Positions 35,461 through 45,272 are shown, counted from the first letter of the stretch. The stretch is 64,000 nt of DNA from Streptomyces microflavus (GCF_014650075.1 NZ_BMUG01000004.1:496001-560000), one strand, 5' to 3'. Numbers and translations are program-made. The notes: generated from the sequence alone by a model not told the origin.

Positions 35461-36177
35461 TCAGCCCGTGCGGCGCAGGGCCTCGCTCAGCCGTGCCGCC
35501 GAGTCGATGACCGCCTGGGCGTGCATCCGGCCCGGGTGGCGGGTCAGCCGCTCGATCGGTCCGGAGACCGAGACCGCGGCGACCACCCGGTTCGAGGGGC
35601 CGCGCACCGGGGCCGAGACCGAGGCGACGCCCGGCTCCCGCTCGCCGATCGACTGGGCCCAGCCCCGCCGCCGTACGCCGGAGAGCGCCGTCGCCGTGAA
35701 CCTGGCTCCCTGGAGGCCCCGGTGCAGACGCTCCGGCTCCTCCCAGGCCATGAGGATCTGGGCGGAGGAGCCCGCCTTCATGGTGAGCGTCGAGCCGACC
35801 GGCACCGTGTCCCGGAGTCCGGACAGCCGCTCCGCAGCCGCCACGCAGATGCGCATGTCGCCCTGCCGGCGGTAGAGCTGCGCGCTCTCGCCGGTGATGT
35901 CCCGCAGGTGGGTGAGTACCGGTCCGGCCGTGGCCAGCAGGCGGTCCTCGCCCGCCGCGGCTGCCAGTTCCGACAGCCGGGGGCCGAGAATGAACCGGCC
36001 CTGCATATCCCTCGCCACCATCCGGTGGTGTTCCAGTGCCACAGCCAGTCGATGGGCCGTGGGCCGTGCGAGCCCGGTCGCCGCGACCAGCCCGGCGAGG
36101 GTGGCCGGACCGGACTCCAGGGCGCTCAATACCAGAGCTGCCTTGTCGAGAACGCCGACGCCGCTAGAGTTGTCCAT
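35461..36177 (-). CDS. ndgR: IclR-family regulator NdgR
   Basis: The product has 238 residues. The N-terminal winged helix (LDKAALVLSALESGPATLAGLVAATGLARPTAHRLAVAL, about 10-50) is followed by the IclR effector domain (about 70-235). Length, sequence and divergence from leuCD match NdgR (SCO5552), the Streptomyces regulator of leucine and other amino-acid synthesis and of antibiotic production. ATG 36177 is used although the frame stays open across leuC on the other strand. It probably binds in the 174-base gap before leuC and also controls itself. Confidence 0.93.
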   Translation of the reverse strand: MDNSSGVGVLDKAALVLSALESGPATLAGLVAATGLARPTAHRLAVALEHHRMVARDMQGRFILGPRLSELAAAAGEDRLLATAGPVLTHLRDITGESAQLYRRQGDMRICVAAAERLSGLRDTVPVGSTLTMKAGSSAQILMAWEEPERLHRGLQGARFTATALSGVRRRGWAQSIGEREPGVASVSAPVRGPSNRVVAAVSVSGPIERLTRHPGRMHAQAVIDSAARLSEALRRTG

Positions 36178-36318
36178 ACGACGATACTCCCGTCTCACTC
36201 TGTGAAACGCAAGTTCAATTTTCAGCGGAAGTTGCGAACCTGTACGGGCGGCCCCACAACGGCCCGCAGCCACCGCCCCGCAGGGGATCCGGACGGCGGC
36301 GCACCGAATCTCTAGTTG

Positions 36319-36338
36319 GGCCGGCGAAGACGCCGGCC
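36319..36338 (+). promoter_or_regulatory. Leader hairpin just upstream of leuC
   Basis: Perfect 8-bp stem GGCCGGCG-AAGA-CGCCGGCC ending 13 bases before the leuC ATG. It lies in the ndgR-leuC gap and may be a 5'-UTR structure or part of the control region. No leucine-rich leader peptide was seen. Confidence 0.4.
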
Positions 36339-36351
36339 GGATCGGAAAGCG

Positions 36352-37779
36352 ATGGGTAGGACACTCGCGGAAAAGGTCTGGGACGACCATGTCGTCCGGC
36401 GCGCGGAGGGCGAGCCCGACCTTCTCTTCATCGATCTGCACCTGCTGCACGAGGTGACCAGCCCGCAGGCCTTCGACGGTCTGCGCCAGGCCGGACGTCC
36501 GGTGCGACGCCTCGACCTCACCATCGCCACCGAGGACCACAACACCCCGACGCTCGACATCGACAAGCCGATCGCCGACCCGGTCTCCCGCGCCCAGCTG
36601 GAGACCCTGCGCAAGAACTGCGCGGACTTCGGCGTCCGGCTGCACCCCCTCGGCGACGTCGAGCAGGGCGTCGTGCACGTCGTCGGCCCGCAGCTGGGCC
36701 TGACCCAGCCCGGCACCACCGTGGTCTGCGGCGACTCCCACACCTCCACGCACGGGGCCTTCGGCGCACTGGCGTTCGGCATCGGCACCAGCCAGGTGGA
36801 GCACGTCCTGGCCACCCAGACGCTGCCGCTGGCCCGCCCGAAGACCATGGCCATCACGGTCGACGGCGAACTGCCCGAGGACGTCACCGCCAAGGACCTG
36901 ATCCTCGCCATCATCACCCGGATCGGCACCGGCGGCGGCCAGGGCTACATCCTCGAATACCGCGGCTCCGCCATCGAGAAGCTCTCGATGGAGGCCCGGA
37001 TGACCATCTGCAACATGTCGATCGAGGCCGGTGCCCGCGCGGGCATGATCGCCCCGGACGAGACCACCTTCGCCTACCTGGAGGGCCGCGACCGCGCCCC
37101 CAGGGGCGAGGAGTGGGACGCCGCCGTCGCGTACTGGAAGACCCTGCGCTCGGACGACGACGCGGTGTTCGACGCCGAGGTCGTCATCGACGCCACCGAA
37201 CTGGCGCCGTTCGTCACCTGGGGCACCAACCCGGGCCAGGGCGCGCCGCTCTCCGCGCACGTCCCCGACCCCGCTTCGTACGAGGACGCCTCGGAGCGCA
37301 ACGCCGCGGAAAAGGCCCTGGAGTACATGGGGTTGACCGCGGGCCAGCCGCTGCGCGAGATCAACGTGGACACCGTCTTCGTAGGTTCGTGCACCAACGG
37401 CCGCATCGAGGACCTGCGCAACGCCGCCGCCATCCTGGACGGCCGCAAAGTCGCGAACGGCGTACGGATGCTGGTCGTCCCCGGCTCGGTCCGGGTCGCG
37501 CTCCAGGCCGTCTCCGAGGGCCTGGACAAGGTCTTCACCGAGGCCGGCGCCGAATGGCGGCACGCGGGTTGCTCGATGTGCCTCGGCATGAACCCCGACC
37601 AGCTGGCCCCCGGCGAGCGCTCCGCCTCCACCTCGAACCGCAACTTCGAGGGCCGGCAGGGCAAGGGTGGCCGCACCCACCTGGTCTCGCCCCAGGTTGC
37701 CGCCGCCACCGCCGTGCTGGGCCATCTGGCCTCGCCCGCCGACCTGTCCGACACCCGTACCCCTGCCGGAGTCCGATAG
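36352..37779 (+). CDS. leuC: 3-isopropylmalate dehydratase large subunit
   Basis: The product has 475 residues of the aconitase family. The [4Fe-4S] ligands are visible as Cys347 (VGSCTNGR), Cys407 and Cys410 (AGCSMCLG), the canonical positions. [10 protein letters not shown] and [12 protein letters not shown] form the active-site loops. With LeuD it isomerises 2- to 3-isopropylmalate in leucine synthesis. ATG 36352 ([15 protein letters not shown]) is the family start. leuD follows after two bases. Confidence 0.97.
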   Translation: MGRTLAEKVWDDHVVRRAEGEPDLLFIDLHLLHEVTSPQAFDGLRQAGRPVRRLDLTIATEDHNTPTLDIDKPIADPVSRAQLETLRKNCADFGVRLHPLGDVEQGVVHVVGPQLGLTQPGTTVVCGDSHTSTHGAFGALAFGIGTSQVEHVLATQTLPLARPKTMAITVDGELPEDVTAKDLILAIITRIGTGGGQGYILEYRGSAIEKLSMEARMTICNMSIEAGARAGMIAPDETTFAYLEGRDRAPRGEEWDAAVAYWKTLRSDDDAVFDAEVVIDATELAPFVTWGTNPGQGAPLSAHVPDPASYEDASERNAAEKALEYMGLTAGQPLREINVDTVFVGSCTNGRIEDLRNAAAILDGRKVANGVRMLVVPGSVRVALQAVSEGLDKVFTEAGAEWRHAGCSMCLGMNPDQLAPGERSASTSNRNFEGRQGKGGRTHLVSPQVAAATAVLGHLASPADLSDTRTPAGVR

Positions 37780-37781
37780 CC

Positions 37782-38375
37782 ATGGAAGCCTTCACCACAC
37801 ACACCGGCCGGGCCGTCCCGCTGCGCCGCAGCAACGTCGACACCGACCAGATCATCCCCGCCCACTGGCTGAAGAAGGTCACCCGCGACGGGTTCGAGGA
37901 CGGCCTCTTCGAAGCCTGGCGCAAGGACGCCGACTTCGTCCTCAACCGCCCCGAGCGCCAGGGCGCCACGGTCCTGGTGGCCGGTTCCGACTTCGGTACG
38001 GGATCCTCCCGCGAACACGCCGTCTGGGCCCTGCAGAACTTCGGCTTCAAGACGGTCATCTCCTCCCGCTTCGCCGACATCTTCCGCGGCAACTCGCTGA
38101 AGAACGGGCTGCTGACCGTGGTCCTGGAGCAGAAGGTCGTCGACGCCCTGTGGGAGCTGAGCGAGGCCGACCCGAACGCCGAGATCACCGTCGACCTGCA
38201 CACGCGGCAGGTCCGCGCCGAGGGCATCACGGCCGACTTCGAGCTGGACGAGAACGCCCGCTGGAGGCTGCTCAACGGCCTCGACGACATCAGCCTCACC
38301 CTTCAGAACGAAGCGGACATCGCGGCTTACGAGGCGGCCAGGCCGGCCCACAAGCCGCGTACAATTGACGCCTGA
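37782..38375 (+). CDS. leuD: 3-isopropylmalate dehydratase small subunit
   Basis: The product has 197 residues with the swivel domain: [31 protein letters not shown], then [17 protein letters not shown] and [15 protein letters not shown]. It completes the isopropylmalate isomerase with LeuC. It begins two bases after the leuC stop, so the pair is translationally coupled, and ends before a perfect hairpin. Confidence 0.97.
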   Translation: MEAFTTHTGRAVPLRRSNVDTDQIIPAHWLKKVTRDGFEDGLFEAWRKDADFVLNRPERQGATVLVAGSDFGTGSSREHAVWALQNFGFKTVISSRFADIFRGNSLKNGLLTVVLEQKVVDALWELSEADPNAEITVDLHTRQVRAEGITADFELDENARWRLLNGLDDISLTLQNEADIAAYEAARPAHKPRTIDA

Positions 38376-38390
38376 GCAGCGGTTTTCCAT

Positions 38391-38426
38391 GACTGCGCCC
38401 CCTGCCTCCGGGCAGGGGGCGCAGTC
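38391..38426 (+). terminator. Terminator after leuD
   Basis: Perfect 16-bp stem (38391-38406 with 38411-38426) with a TCCG tetraloop. Confidence 0.9.
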
Positions 38427-38479
38427 GCTTGTTGAGCCCCCCTCGGGCGACAACTCGCCCCAGATGGCACAATCGGTGC

Positions 38480-38707
38480 ATGGAACGCGACAGCCAACTC
38501 AAGCTCTATGGCCAAGTCGCCGACCGATTGAAGGAAGCGCACGCCAAGGTGCGTGCACTGCAAGTCCCGGAGAGCGTACGGATGGCGCTCTCCCGGAAGC
38601 TGCTGGTCGTCACGGCCGCGGCGAAGCACGATCTCCCGGACGCGGCAAGGCGTCTGGACCGGTTGATGAAGGACCTCGATGAGGGCCGATTCCCCGAAGG
38701 TGACTGA
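38480..38707 (+). CDS. Conserved small helical protein of unknown function
   Basis: The product has 75 residues (MERDSQLKLYGQV...), highly charged and predicted helical throughout, with no signal or membrane segment. It has an acidic end (DEGRFPEGD). I chose ATG 38480 because the upstream in-frame part is not gene-like. It sits alone between the leuD terminator and hupS. I do not know its function. Confidence 0.7.
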   Translation: MERDSQLKLYGQVADRLKEAHAKVRALQVPESVRMALSRKLLVVTAAAKHDLPDAARRLDRLMKDLDEGRFPEGD

Positions 38708-38767
38708 CACGTGGAACTGCGCATCGGTCGACTTCGTTGCGGCACTAGGGTGATTAGCCCGTTTCGT

Positions 38768-38796
38768 GTTTGATTTGCGGTATATATCTGCCTAAC
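38768..38796 (+). promoter_or_regulatory. Putative AT-rich promoter of hupS
   Basis: An unusually AT-rich patch (TTTGATTTGCGGTATATATC) about 60-80 bases upstream of hupS, with TATATA as a possible -10 element. No confident -35 spacing can be assigned. Confidence 0.35.
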
Positions 38797-38849
38797 GTGC
38801 GAAAAAGCCTGAACACTTTCGTTCTGGCAATGTCTCCGAAGGGGAAGAC

Positions 38850-39512
38850 GTGAACAAGGCGCAGCTCGTAGAAGCGATTGCCGACAAGGTCGGCGGCCGC
38901 CAGCAGGCCGCAGACGCGGTCGACGCGGTACTCGACGCGATCGTCCGTGCCGTTGTCGCCGGGGACCGTGTCTCGGTCACCGGCTTCGGCTCGTTCGAGA
39001 AGGTCGACCGCCCCGCCCGGTACGCCCGCAACCCGCAGACGGGTGAGCGCGTCCGGGTCAAGAAGACCTCGGTGCCCCGCTTCCGCGCGGGTCAGGGGTT
39101 CAAGGACCTGGTGAGCGGCTCCAAGAAGCTCCCCAAGAACGATGTCGCCGTGAAGAAGGCTCCCAAGGGCAGCCTGACGGGCGGATCTTCCGCCGCCCGT
39201 ACGACGGTCAAGGCCGCCGCCGCCAAGAAGTCCGTGGCCAAGAAGGCCACGGCGAAGAAGACCACCGCCAAGAAGGCCGTGGCACCGGCGAAGAAGACCA
39301 CCGCCACCGCCAAGAAGGCCACCGCCAAGAAGGCGACCGCCACGGCGAAGAAGGCCACGCCGGCCGCGAAGAAGGCGACCCCGGCGAAGAAGGCCACCGC
39401 GACCGCCAAGAAGACCGCGCCCGCCAAGAAGGCCACGGCGAAGAAGGCGCCCGCGAAGAAGACCACGGCGCGCACCACCACGGCCAAGAAGGCCACCGCA
39501 CGCAAGAAGTGA
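38850..39512 (+). CDS. hupS: HU-family nucleoid protein with Lys/Ala-rich tail
   Basis: The product has 220 residues. Residues 1-92 are a canonical HU fold ([57 protein letters not shown]). The C-terminal about 110 residues are a histone-H1-like tail of repeated AKKATA/AKKTTA units. This two-part architecture is that of Streptomyces HupS, the sporulation-associated HU needed for compact spore DNA. GTG start with GAAGGGGAAG upstream. Followed by a strong terminator. Confidence 0.95.
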   Translation: MNKAQLVEAIADKVGGRQQAADAVDAVLDAIVRAVVAGDRVSVTGFGSFEKVDRPARYARNPQTGERVRVKKTSVPRFRAGQGFKDLVSGSKKLPKNDVAVKKAPKGSLTGGSSAARTTVKAAAAKKSVAKKATAKKTTAKKAVAPAKKTTATAKKATAKKATATAKKATPAAKKATPAKKATATAKKTAPAKKATAKKAPAKKTTARTTTAKKATARKK

Positions 39513-39546
39513 GACCGGGTAACCGCTCGCTTCGAGGAAACGCGCC

Positions 39547-39579
39547 GGGCCGGGCTCCCCTTCAGGGGGAGCCCGGCCC
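39547..39579. terminator. Terminator between hupS and convergent small gene
   Basis: Perfect 14-bp stem (39547-39560 with 39566-39579), 5-base loop, between convergent genes. Confidence 0.85.
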
Positions 39580-39613
39580 GCGGGCTGTCCGGGGGTACTT
39601 CCCCCCGTACGGT

Positions 39614-39817
39614 CTAGAACGTCTGCAGCGTCACCAGCGTGATCCGCAGGGCCGCACCAGCGCCCTCGCCCTCGATCCGCACCCGCTGCCCCGGACGCAA
39701 CAGCAGCAGACCGCCCGCGTCGAAGGCCGGGGCGTCGAACTCCACCGGCGTGCCGTCGTCCAGCAGCACGCTGCCGGTGCGGGTCTCGGGGTCGTAGGTG
39801 TACGAGGTCGCCTGCAT
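39614..39817 (-). CDS. Small beta-rich protein of unknown function
   Basis: The product has 67 residues (MQATSYTYDPETRTGSVLL...), predicted as one small beta barrel with alternating hydrophobics and a GQRVRIEGEG turn, reminiscent of cold-shock/OB-like mini-proteins but lacking RNP motifs. It ends convergently to hupS and lies ten bases downstream of cofC on the same strand, so it may be co-transcribed with it. Confidence 0.7.
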   Translation of the reverse strand: MQATSYTYDPETRTGSVLLDDGTPVEFDAPAFDAGGLLLLRPGQRVRIEGEGAGAALRITLVTLQTF

Positions 39818-39827
39818 GGGCGGCAGC

Positions 39828-40511
39828 CTATCGGTCCCGGGTGAGAGGCAGCGCGAGAGCGAGCCGCTCCGTGTGCGGCCCCACTCCCAGGGCCAGGGCC
39901 ACCTTCAGATCCTCGCCCGTATCCACGTCCCGGCGCACCGAGTCGACCCCGGGCAGCGTTATTTCCACCGCACCCGAAGCCAGGTGCCGGGCGGCGGACC
40001 GGCCGCCGAAAGCCGGGCGCAATTCCGTTCCCCCGCCGCAGGACAGAAATATCGTTCCGATTCCCGCCGCGTCCCGGAGAAATGCGCGGGGAAAAGCGGA
40101 AGCAAAATCGAGCACCCGAGCCAATTCTCCGGCGCGCAGGGCCGGCAGATCCGCGTTGAGCGCGGCCACCGGGACGGCGGGGGAGAGCGCCCGCACCGAG
40201 CGGGCGCCGTACGCCAGGGCGGCGTTGAGCCCGGCCGCCGGCACGTCCGGCACGACCCGCGCACCGAGCGCCGAAAGGGCCGCCCCGGCCGCCGCGTCGT
40301 CCGTGACGACCACCACATCCCGCACCCGGGCGCAGGAGAGCGCCGCCGCCACCGTGTCCTGGGCGAAGGCCAGGGCCAGCCGCGGCCGGGCGAGCTCGCC
40401 GGCGGCCCGCCCCAAGCGGCTCTTGGCCCGCGCGAGAGGCTTCAACGGAACGACCAGGGACCAGAGCCCCGCCGGATCGGTGTTCGTGGCGATCTCCCCC
40501 TCCGTACGCAT
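39828..40511 (-). CDS. cofC: 2-phospho-L-lactate (phosphoenolpyruvate) guanylyltransferase
   Basis: The product has 227 residues with a nucleotidyltransferase fold beginning WSLVVPLKPLARAKSRLG, then VVVVTDD, GLNAALAYG and PVAALNADLPAL, as in CofC/FbiD. It makes the activated lactyl or enolpyruvyl-GTP donor for coenzyme F420 synthesis; other F420 genes are elsewhere. Divergent from the acyltransferase-gpsA-ddl operon. Confidence 0.9.
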   Translation of the reverse strand: MRTEGEIATNTDPAGLWSLVVPLKPLARAKSRLGRAAGELARPRLALAFAQDTVAAALSCARVRDVVVVTDDAAAGAALSALGARVVPDVPAAGLNAALAYGARSVRALSPAVPVAALNADLPALRAGELARVLDFASAFPRAFLRDAAGIGTIFLSCGGGTELRPAFGGRSAARHLASGAVEITLPGVDSVRRDVDTGEDLKVALALGVGPHTERLALALPLTRDR

Positions 40512-40672
40512 GAGGACTTATTCTCGCCTGCCGGTACGACAACCTGGAGGGCCGGGCCCGAAGGTGAGGCGTACGGTGTTCTCGACAGAGGAGGGGCCTG
40601 GGGCGAGACTTGACCGTCAGTAGCCGGCAGCAGGTCGACGTTCCGAAGAGGTCCATAGAGGAAGGTGTCCGA

Positions 40673-41425
40673 GTGTCCCGCCGCAGAATCGGCTTCTGGT
40701 ACCGCCTGGCGGCGGTTATCGCCAAGCCGCCATTGGTGGTTCTGTTCAAGCGCGACTGGCGGGGGATGGAACACATTCCGGCCGACGGCGGATTCATCAC
40801 AGCCGTCAATCACAACTCCTATCTGGACCCGCTCTCCTACGGCCACTTCCAGTACAACACCGGACGCGTGCCCCGGCTCCTGGCGAAGGCGGGCCTCTTC
40901 CGCACCCCCTTCGTCGGCATGATGCTGCGCGGCACCGGCCAGATCCCCGTCTATCGCGAGACGACCAACGCCCTGGACGCCTTCCGGGCCGCCGTCGACG
41001 CCATCGAGCGCGGCGAGTGCGTCGCCTTCTACCCCGAGGGCACCCTCACCCGCGACCCCGACATGTGGCCGATGGCCGGCAAGACCGGCGCCGCCCGGGT
41101 CGCCCTGATGACCAAGGCACCGGTCATCCCCGTCGCCCAGTGGGGCGCCAACCTCGCGATGCCGCCGTACGCCAAGGAGAACAAGCTTCAGTTGTTCCCC
41201 CGCAAGACGCTGCGGGTCCAGGCCGGTCCGCCCGTCGACCTCAGCCGTTTCTACGATGTCGAGCCGACGCCCGACGTGCTGCGCCAGGCGACCGAGGTCA
41301 TCATGGCCGCGATCACCCGCCAGCTGGAGGACGTACGAGGGGAGAAGGCCCCCACCGAGCTCTACGATCACCGCAAAGCCCGTGCTGAACAACGGCGCAG
41401 GGCGCAGGGAAAGGGATCCACGTGA
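40673..41425 (+). CDS. 1-acyl-sn-glycerol-3-phosphate acyltransferase-like protein
   Basis: The product has 250 residues of the PlsC fold: catalytic NHxxxxD with His47 and Asp52 (VNHNSYLDPL), GTGQIPVYRE, and the acyl-acceptor motif FYPEGTLTRDP. It acylates lysophosphatidate or a related acceptor in membrane lipid synthesis. GTG 40673 with GGAAGG upstream. The gene overlaps gpsA by four bases; gpsA makes the glycerol-3-phosphate used by this pathway, so the coupling makes biochemical sense. Confidence 0.9.
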   Translation: MSRRRIGFWYRLAAVIAKPPLVVLFKRDWRGMEHIPADGGFITAVNHNSYLDPLSYGHFQYNTGRVPRLLAKAGLFRTPFVGMMLRGTGQIPVYRETTNALDAFRAAVDAIERGECVAFYPEGTLTRDPDMWPMAGKTGAARVALMTKAPVIPVAQWGANLAMPPYAKENKLQLFPRKTLRVQAGPPVDLSRFYDVEPTPDVLRQATEVIMAAITRQLEDVRGEKAPTELYDHRKARAEQRRRAQGKGST

Positions 41426-42432
41426 CGCACCCCGTAAAAGCAGCCGTCTTCGGAACCGGCTCATGGGGTACGGCGTTCGCCGTGATCCTCGCCGACGCGG
41501 GCTGCGAGGTCACCCTCTGGGGACGCCGCGCCGAGGTCGCCGAGACCATCAACACCACCCGCACCAACCCGGACTACCTGCCGGGGATCGCCCTCCCCGA
41601 CACCATCCGCGCCACCACGGACCCCGCCGAGGCGCTGCGCGGAGCCGAGTTCGCCTTCCTCGTCGTGCCGTCGCAGACACTGCGCGCCAACCTCGCCGAC
41701 TGGGCCCCGCACCTGGAGTCCGACACCGTCCTGGTCTCCCTGATGAAGGGTGTCGAGCTGGGCACCGCCAAGCTGATGAGCGAGGTCATCGCCGACGTCA
41801 CCAAGGTGACCCCCGACCGCATCGCCGTCGTCTCGGGCCCCAACCTGGCCAAGGAGATCGCCGAGCGCCGCCCCGCCGCCGCCGTCGTCGCCTGCGCCGA
41901 CGAATCCGTCGCCCAGCGGCTCCAGGCCGCCTGCCACACCCCGTACTTCCGGCCCTACACCAACACCGACGTGGTCGGCTGCGAGCTCGGCGGCGCCGTG
42001 AAGAACGTCATCGGCCTCGCCGTCGGCATCGCGGACGGCATGGGCCTCGGCGACAACACCAAGGGCTCCCTCATCACCCGCGGCCTCGCCGAGACCACCC
42101 GGCTGGGCGTGGCCATGGGCGCCGACCCGCTGACGTTCTCCGGACTCGCGGGCCTGGGCGACCTGGTGGCCACCTGCTCCTCGCCGCTCTCGCGCAACCA
42201 CACCTTCGGCACCAACCTCGGCCGGGGCATGACGCTCCAGGAGACGATCGCCGTCACCAAGCAGACCGCAGAGGGCGTCAAGTCCTGCGAATCGGTCCTC
42301 GACCTGGCACGACGGCACGGCGTCGACATGCCCATCACCGAGACCGTCGTCTCGATCGTCCACGAGGGCAAGTCGCCGGTCGTCGCCGTCAAGGAGCTGA
42401 TGTCGCGGAGCGCCAAGGCCGAGCGACGCTGA
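41422..42432 (+). CDS. gpsA: Glycerol-3-phosphate dehydrogenase [NAD(P)+]
   Basis: The product has 336 residues. Rossmann nucleotide site FGTGSWGTAFAVIL (about 10-23), then SGPNLAKEIAERRPAA and the catalytic Lys region CELGGAVKNVIGLAVGIADG. It reduces dihydroxyacetone phosphate to glycerol-3-phosphate for phospholipids. The GTG start overlaps the acyltransferase stop (GTGA). Confidence 0.96.
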   Translation: MTHPVKAAVFGTGSWGTAFAVILADAGCEVTLWGRRAEVAETINTTRTNPDYLPGIALPDTIRATTDPAEALRGAEFAFLVVPSQTLRANLADWAPHLESDTVLVSLMKGVELGTAKLMSEVIADVTKVTPDRIAVVSGPNLAKEIAERRPAAAVVACADESVAQRLQAACHTPYFRPYTNTDVVGCELGGAVKNVIGLAVGIADGMGLGDNTKGSLITRGLAETTRLGVAMGADPLTFSGLAGLGDLVATCSSPLSRNHTFGTNLGRGMTLQETIAVTKQTAEGVKSCESVLDLARRHGVDMPITETVVSIVHEGKSPVVAVKELMSRSAKAERR

Positions 42433-42466
42433 CTCCTCCCTTACCAGCAGGTACGCTCATCGCGAT

Positions 42467-43642
42467 ATGAGCAGCGAGAACCTCCCCCAGAGCCCTGAGC
42501 GCCCCGAGAGCCCTGAGCAGCAGCGCCGTAAGCCGCGTGTGGCTGTCGTGTTCGGCGGCCGCAGCTCCGAACACGGCATCTCGGTCGTCACGGCCGGCGC
42601 CGTCATGAAGGCCATCGACCGGACGAAGTACGACGTCCTGCCGATCGGCATCACGACGGACGGCCGCTGGGCGCTCACCGCGGACGACCCCGAACGCATG
42701 GCCATCACCGACCGCAAGGTCCCGGACGTGGACGGGCTCGCCGAGTCCACCGAGGGCAGCGTCGTCCTCTCCGTGGACCCGGGCAGCCGCGAGGTCGTCT
42801 ACAGCGAACCCGGCTCGGTGCCCAAGGCGCTGGGCGAGGTCGACGTCGTCTTCCCCGTGCTGCACGGCCCGTACGGGGAGGACGGCACCCTCCAGGGGCT
42901 CCTCGAACTCTCCGGTGTGCCCTACGTCGGCGCGGGCGTCCTCGCCTCCGCCGTCGGCCAGGACAAGGAGTACATGAAGCGCGTCTTCATCTCCTTCGGG
43001 CTGCCCGTCGGACCGTACGAGGTCGTCCGCCCGCGCGAGTGGGACCGCGACCCCTCCGGCGTACGCAAGCGGATCGTGGACTTCGCCGGTGAGCACGGCT
43101 GGCCGCTGTTCATCAAGCCCGCCCGCGGCGGCTCCTCGATGGGCATCACCAAGGTCGACGAGCTCTCCGGCCTCGACGCGGCGATCGAGGAGGCCCGCCG
43201 CCACGACCCCAAGTTCCTCGTCGAGTCGCTGCTGCGCGGCCGCGAGATCGAGTGCGGGGTGCTGGAGTTCGAGGACGGACCGCGCGCCAGCGTGCCCGCC
43301 GAGATCCCGCCGGTCACCGCGCACGAGTTCTACGACTTCGAGGCGAAGTACATCGACTCGGCCGCCGGCCTGGTGCCCGCCCCGCTCACCGAGGAGCAGA
43401 CCGCCGAGGTGCAGCGGCTCGCCGTCGCCGCCTTCGACGCCACCTCCTGCGAGGGCCTGGTGCGCGCCGACTTCTTCCTCACCGAGGACGGCACCTTCGT
43501 CATCAACGAGATCAACACCCTGCCGGGGTTCACCCCGATCTCCATGTACCCGCGCATGTGGCAGGAGAGCGGTGTGAGCTACCCGGAACTGGTCGACCGG
43601 CTGATCCAGGCCGCGATGACCCGCTCCACCGGACTGCGCTGA
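42467..43642 (+). CDS. ddlA: D-alanine-D-alanine ligase
   Basis: The product has 391 residues. The N-terminal FGGRSSEHGISVVTAGAV motif is followed by an ATP-grasp domain with HGPYGEDGTLQGLLEL, KPARGGSSMGITKV and the metal site EINTLPGFTPISMYP. It makes the D-Ala-D-Ala dipeptide of peptidoglycan. It is 34 bases after gpsA, likely the same operon, and ends before a 19-bp perfect terminator. Length is normal for the Streptomyces enzyme. Confidence 0.96.
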   Translation: MSSENLPQSPERPESPEQQRRKPRVAVVFGGRSSEHGISVVTAGAVMKAIDRTKYDVLPIGITTDGRWALTADDPERMAITDRKVPDVDGLAESTEGSVVLSVDPGSREVVYSEPGSVPKALGEVDVVFPVLHGPYGEDGTLQGLLELSGVPYVGAGVLASAVGQDKEYMKRVFISFGLPVGPYEVVRPREWDRDPSGVRKRIVDFAGEHGWPLFIKPARGGSSMGITKVDELSGLDAAIEEARRHDPKFLVESLLRGREIECGVLEFEDGPRASVPAEIPPVTAHEFYDFEAKYIDSAAGLVPAPLTEEQTAEVQRLAVAAFDATSCEGLVRADFFLTEDGTFVINEINTLPGFTPISMYPRMWQESGVSYPELVDRLIQAAMTRSTGLR

Positions 43643-43646
43643 GAGA

Positions 43647-43688
43647 CCCGGAAGGCCGGGACGGTGGGGACCGTCCCGGCCTTCCGGG
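43647..43688. terminator. Terminator after ddlA
   Basis: Perfect 19-bp stem (43647-43665 with 43670-43688), GGGG loop, between convergent ddlA and the AsnC-domain gene. Confidence 0.9.
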
Positions 43689-43826
43689 CGTGGGGCAGCT
43701 GTCTTGGTGGACGGGGGAGCGCCGCAGCGCAGTACGATCGCCCCGTCAGCGCGCGGAGAGCACTCTGCGGGGGCGGGAGAACCGCGGTCACAGGCCGCGC
43801 GTCCCACGCGCGGCACCGGACGGGGG

Positions 43827-44060
43827 TCAGAGGTGGACGACCGGGCAGGTCAGGGTTCGCGTGATGCCGTCCACCTGCTGCACTTTGGCGACCACCATGC
43901 GGCCGAGTGCATCGACCGTGTCGGCCTGGGCCCGCACGATCACGTCGTACGGACCGGTGACGTCCTCTGCCTGGATGACTCCCGGAATCTTGGAAATGGT
44001 CTCGGCGACGATCGACGCCTTGCCCACCTCGGTCTGAATAAGGATGTACGCCTGTACCAC
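43827..44060 (-). CDS. Stand-alone Lrp/AsnC ligand-binding (RAM) domain protein
   Basis: The product has 77 residues and consists only of the alpha-beta RAM domain (VQAYILIQTEVGKASIVAETISKIPGVIQAEDVTGPYDVIVRAQADTVDALGR, broken here only by its natural length). There is no DNA-binding helix-turn-helix, so it senses or binds amino acids, or modulates full-length Lrp proteins by mixed oligomers. GTG 44060 has a strong GGAGG nine bases upstream. It is divergent from thiL. Confidence 0.88.
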   Translation of the reverse strand: MVQAYILIQTEVGKASIVAETISKIPGVIQAEDVTGPYDVIVRAQADTVDALGRMVVAKVQQVDGITRTLTCPVVHL

Positions 44061-44300
44061 GGAACCTCCAGGGCGGCCACGAGGATCATGTGGGGGAAAG
44101 GGACGCCACGTTATCGCGTTGCCGAGGGCGACGGGGAGACCTACGGGCCGTATGACGTCCACAGCGTGGCGTGCGGAGTGCGGAAGTTGACGTATCCCTT
44201 GACGGTGCCGGCAGCTCTCCTGACGGTACCGACAGCAGTGACGGCTCGCGACCGGGGGCCCGGACGGGTGTCCGGGGCGATAAATGAGAGGTGAGACTCG

Positions 44301-45272
44301 GTGAAGGGAACCGTGGGCGAGTTGGGGGAGTTCGGGCTCATCAGAGAGCTCACGTCCCGGCTCACCACCACTCCGGCGGTACGGCTGGGGCCCGGCGACG
44401 ACGCCGCGGTCGTGGCCGCTCCCGACCGCAGGGTCGTGGCCAGTACGGACATCCTGCTGGAAGGGCGGCACTTCCGCCGCGACTGGTCGACGGCGTACGA
44501 CGTCGGCCGCAAGGCGGCGGCCCAGAACCTCGCCGACATCGCGGCCATGGGCGCCGTGCCCACCGCGCTGCTCCTCGGTCTCGTCGTCCCCGCCGACCTC
44601 CCGGTCACCTGGGCCGCCGAGCTGATGGACGGACTCCGCGACGAATGCCAGGTGGCGGGGGCGGCCGTCGTCGGCGGTGACGTGGTCGGCGGCGACACCA
44701 TCACCGTCGCGATCACCGCCCTCGGCGACCTGCGCAACCATGAACCGGTCACCCGCTCCGGCGCCCGGCCCGGCGACGTCGTCGCCGTCACCGGCTGGCT
44801 CGGCTGGTCCGCCGCCGGATACGCCGTGCTCTCCCGCGGCTTCCGCTCGCCCCGCGCCTTCGTCGAGGCCCACCGCCGTCCCGAACCGCCGTACCACGCG
44901 GGCCCCGCCGCCGCCGGGCTCGGCGCCACCGCGATGACCGACGTCAGCGACGGCCTCGTCGCGGACCTCGGTCACATCGCCGAGGCCAGCAAGGTCCGCA
45001 TCGACCTGCGCTCCGGCCTCATCGACATCCCCTCGCAGATGTCCGACATCGGCCAGGCCGTCGGCGTCGACCCGCTCCAGTGGGTGCTGACCGGGGGAGA
45101 GGACCACGCGATCGTGGCGACCTTCCCGCCCGACGTGAAACTCCCCGCCCGCTGGAAGGTGATCGGCGAGGTCCTCAACCCCTCCGCCCTGCCCCAGGTC
45201 ACCGTCGACGGCGCGCCCTGGACCAGCAAGGGCGGCTGGGACCACTTCGGCGCGATCGAGGACACCTACTAG
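44301..45272 (+). CDS. thiL: Thiamine-monophosphate kinase
   Basis: The product has 323 residues of the AIRS/PurM fold: [64 protein letters not shown] and [14 protein letters not shown]. It makes thiamine diphosphate from the monophosphate. Followed after 53 bases by thiD. No TPP-riboswitch core was seen in the 240-base leader. Confidence 0.95.
   Translation: MKGTVGELGEFGLIRELTSRLTTTPAVRLGPGDDAAVVAAPDRRVVASTDILLEGRHFRRDWSTAYDVGRKAAAQNLADIAAMGAVPTALLLGLVVPADLPVTWAAELMDGLRDECQVAGAAVVGGDVVGGDTITVAITALGDLRNHEPVTRSGARPGDVVAVTGWLGWSAAGYAVLSRGFRSPRAFVEAHRRPEPPYHAGPAAAGLGATAMTDVSDGLVADLGHIAEASKVRIDLRSGLIDIPSQMSDIGQAVGVDPLQWVLTGGEDHAIVATFPPDVKLPARWKVIGEVLNPSALPQVTVDGAPWTSKGGWDHFGAIEDTY

Noticed and set aside
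35461..37725. Extension of ndgR upstream through leuC (754 codons)
   Set aside because: The true IclR protein begins at ATG 36177; everything beyond is antisense to leuC.
39230..39510. Repetitive AAGAAG-rich DNA in the hupS tail as a mobile or tandem repeat
   Set aside because: It encodes the normal Lys/Ala tail of HupS; units are degenerate, not a nucleotide-level tandem array.
44061..44300. Possible TPP riboswitch upstream of thiL
   Set aside because: No conserved TPP-riboswitch core such as CTGAGA with its partner was found, and thiL is not a usual riboswitch target.
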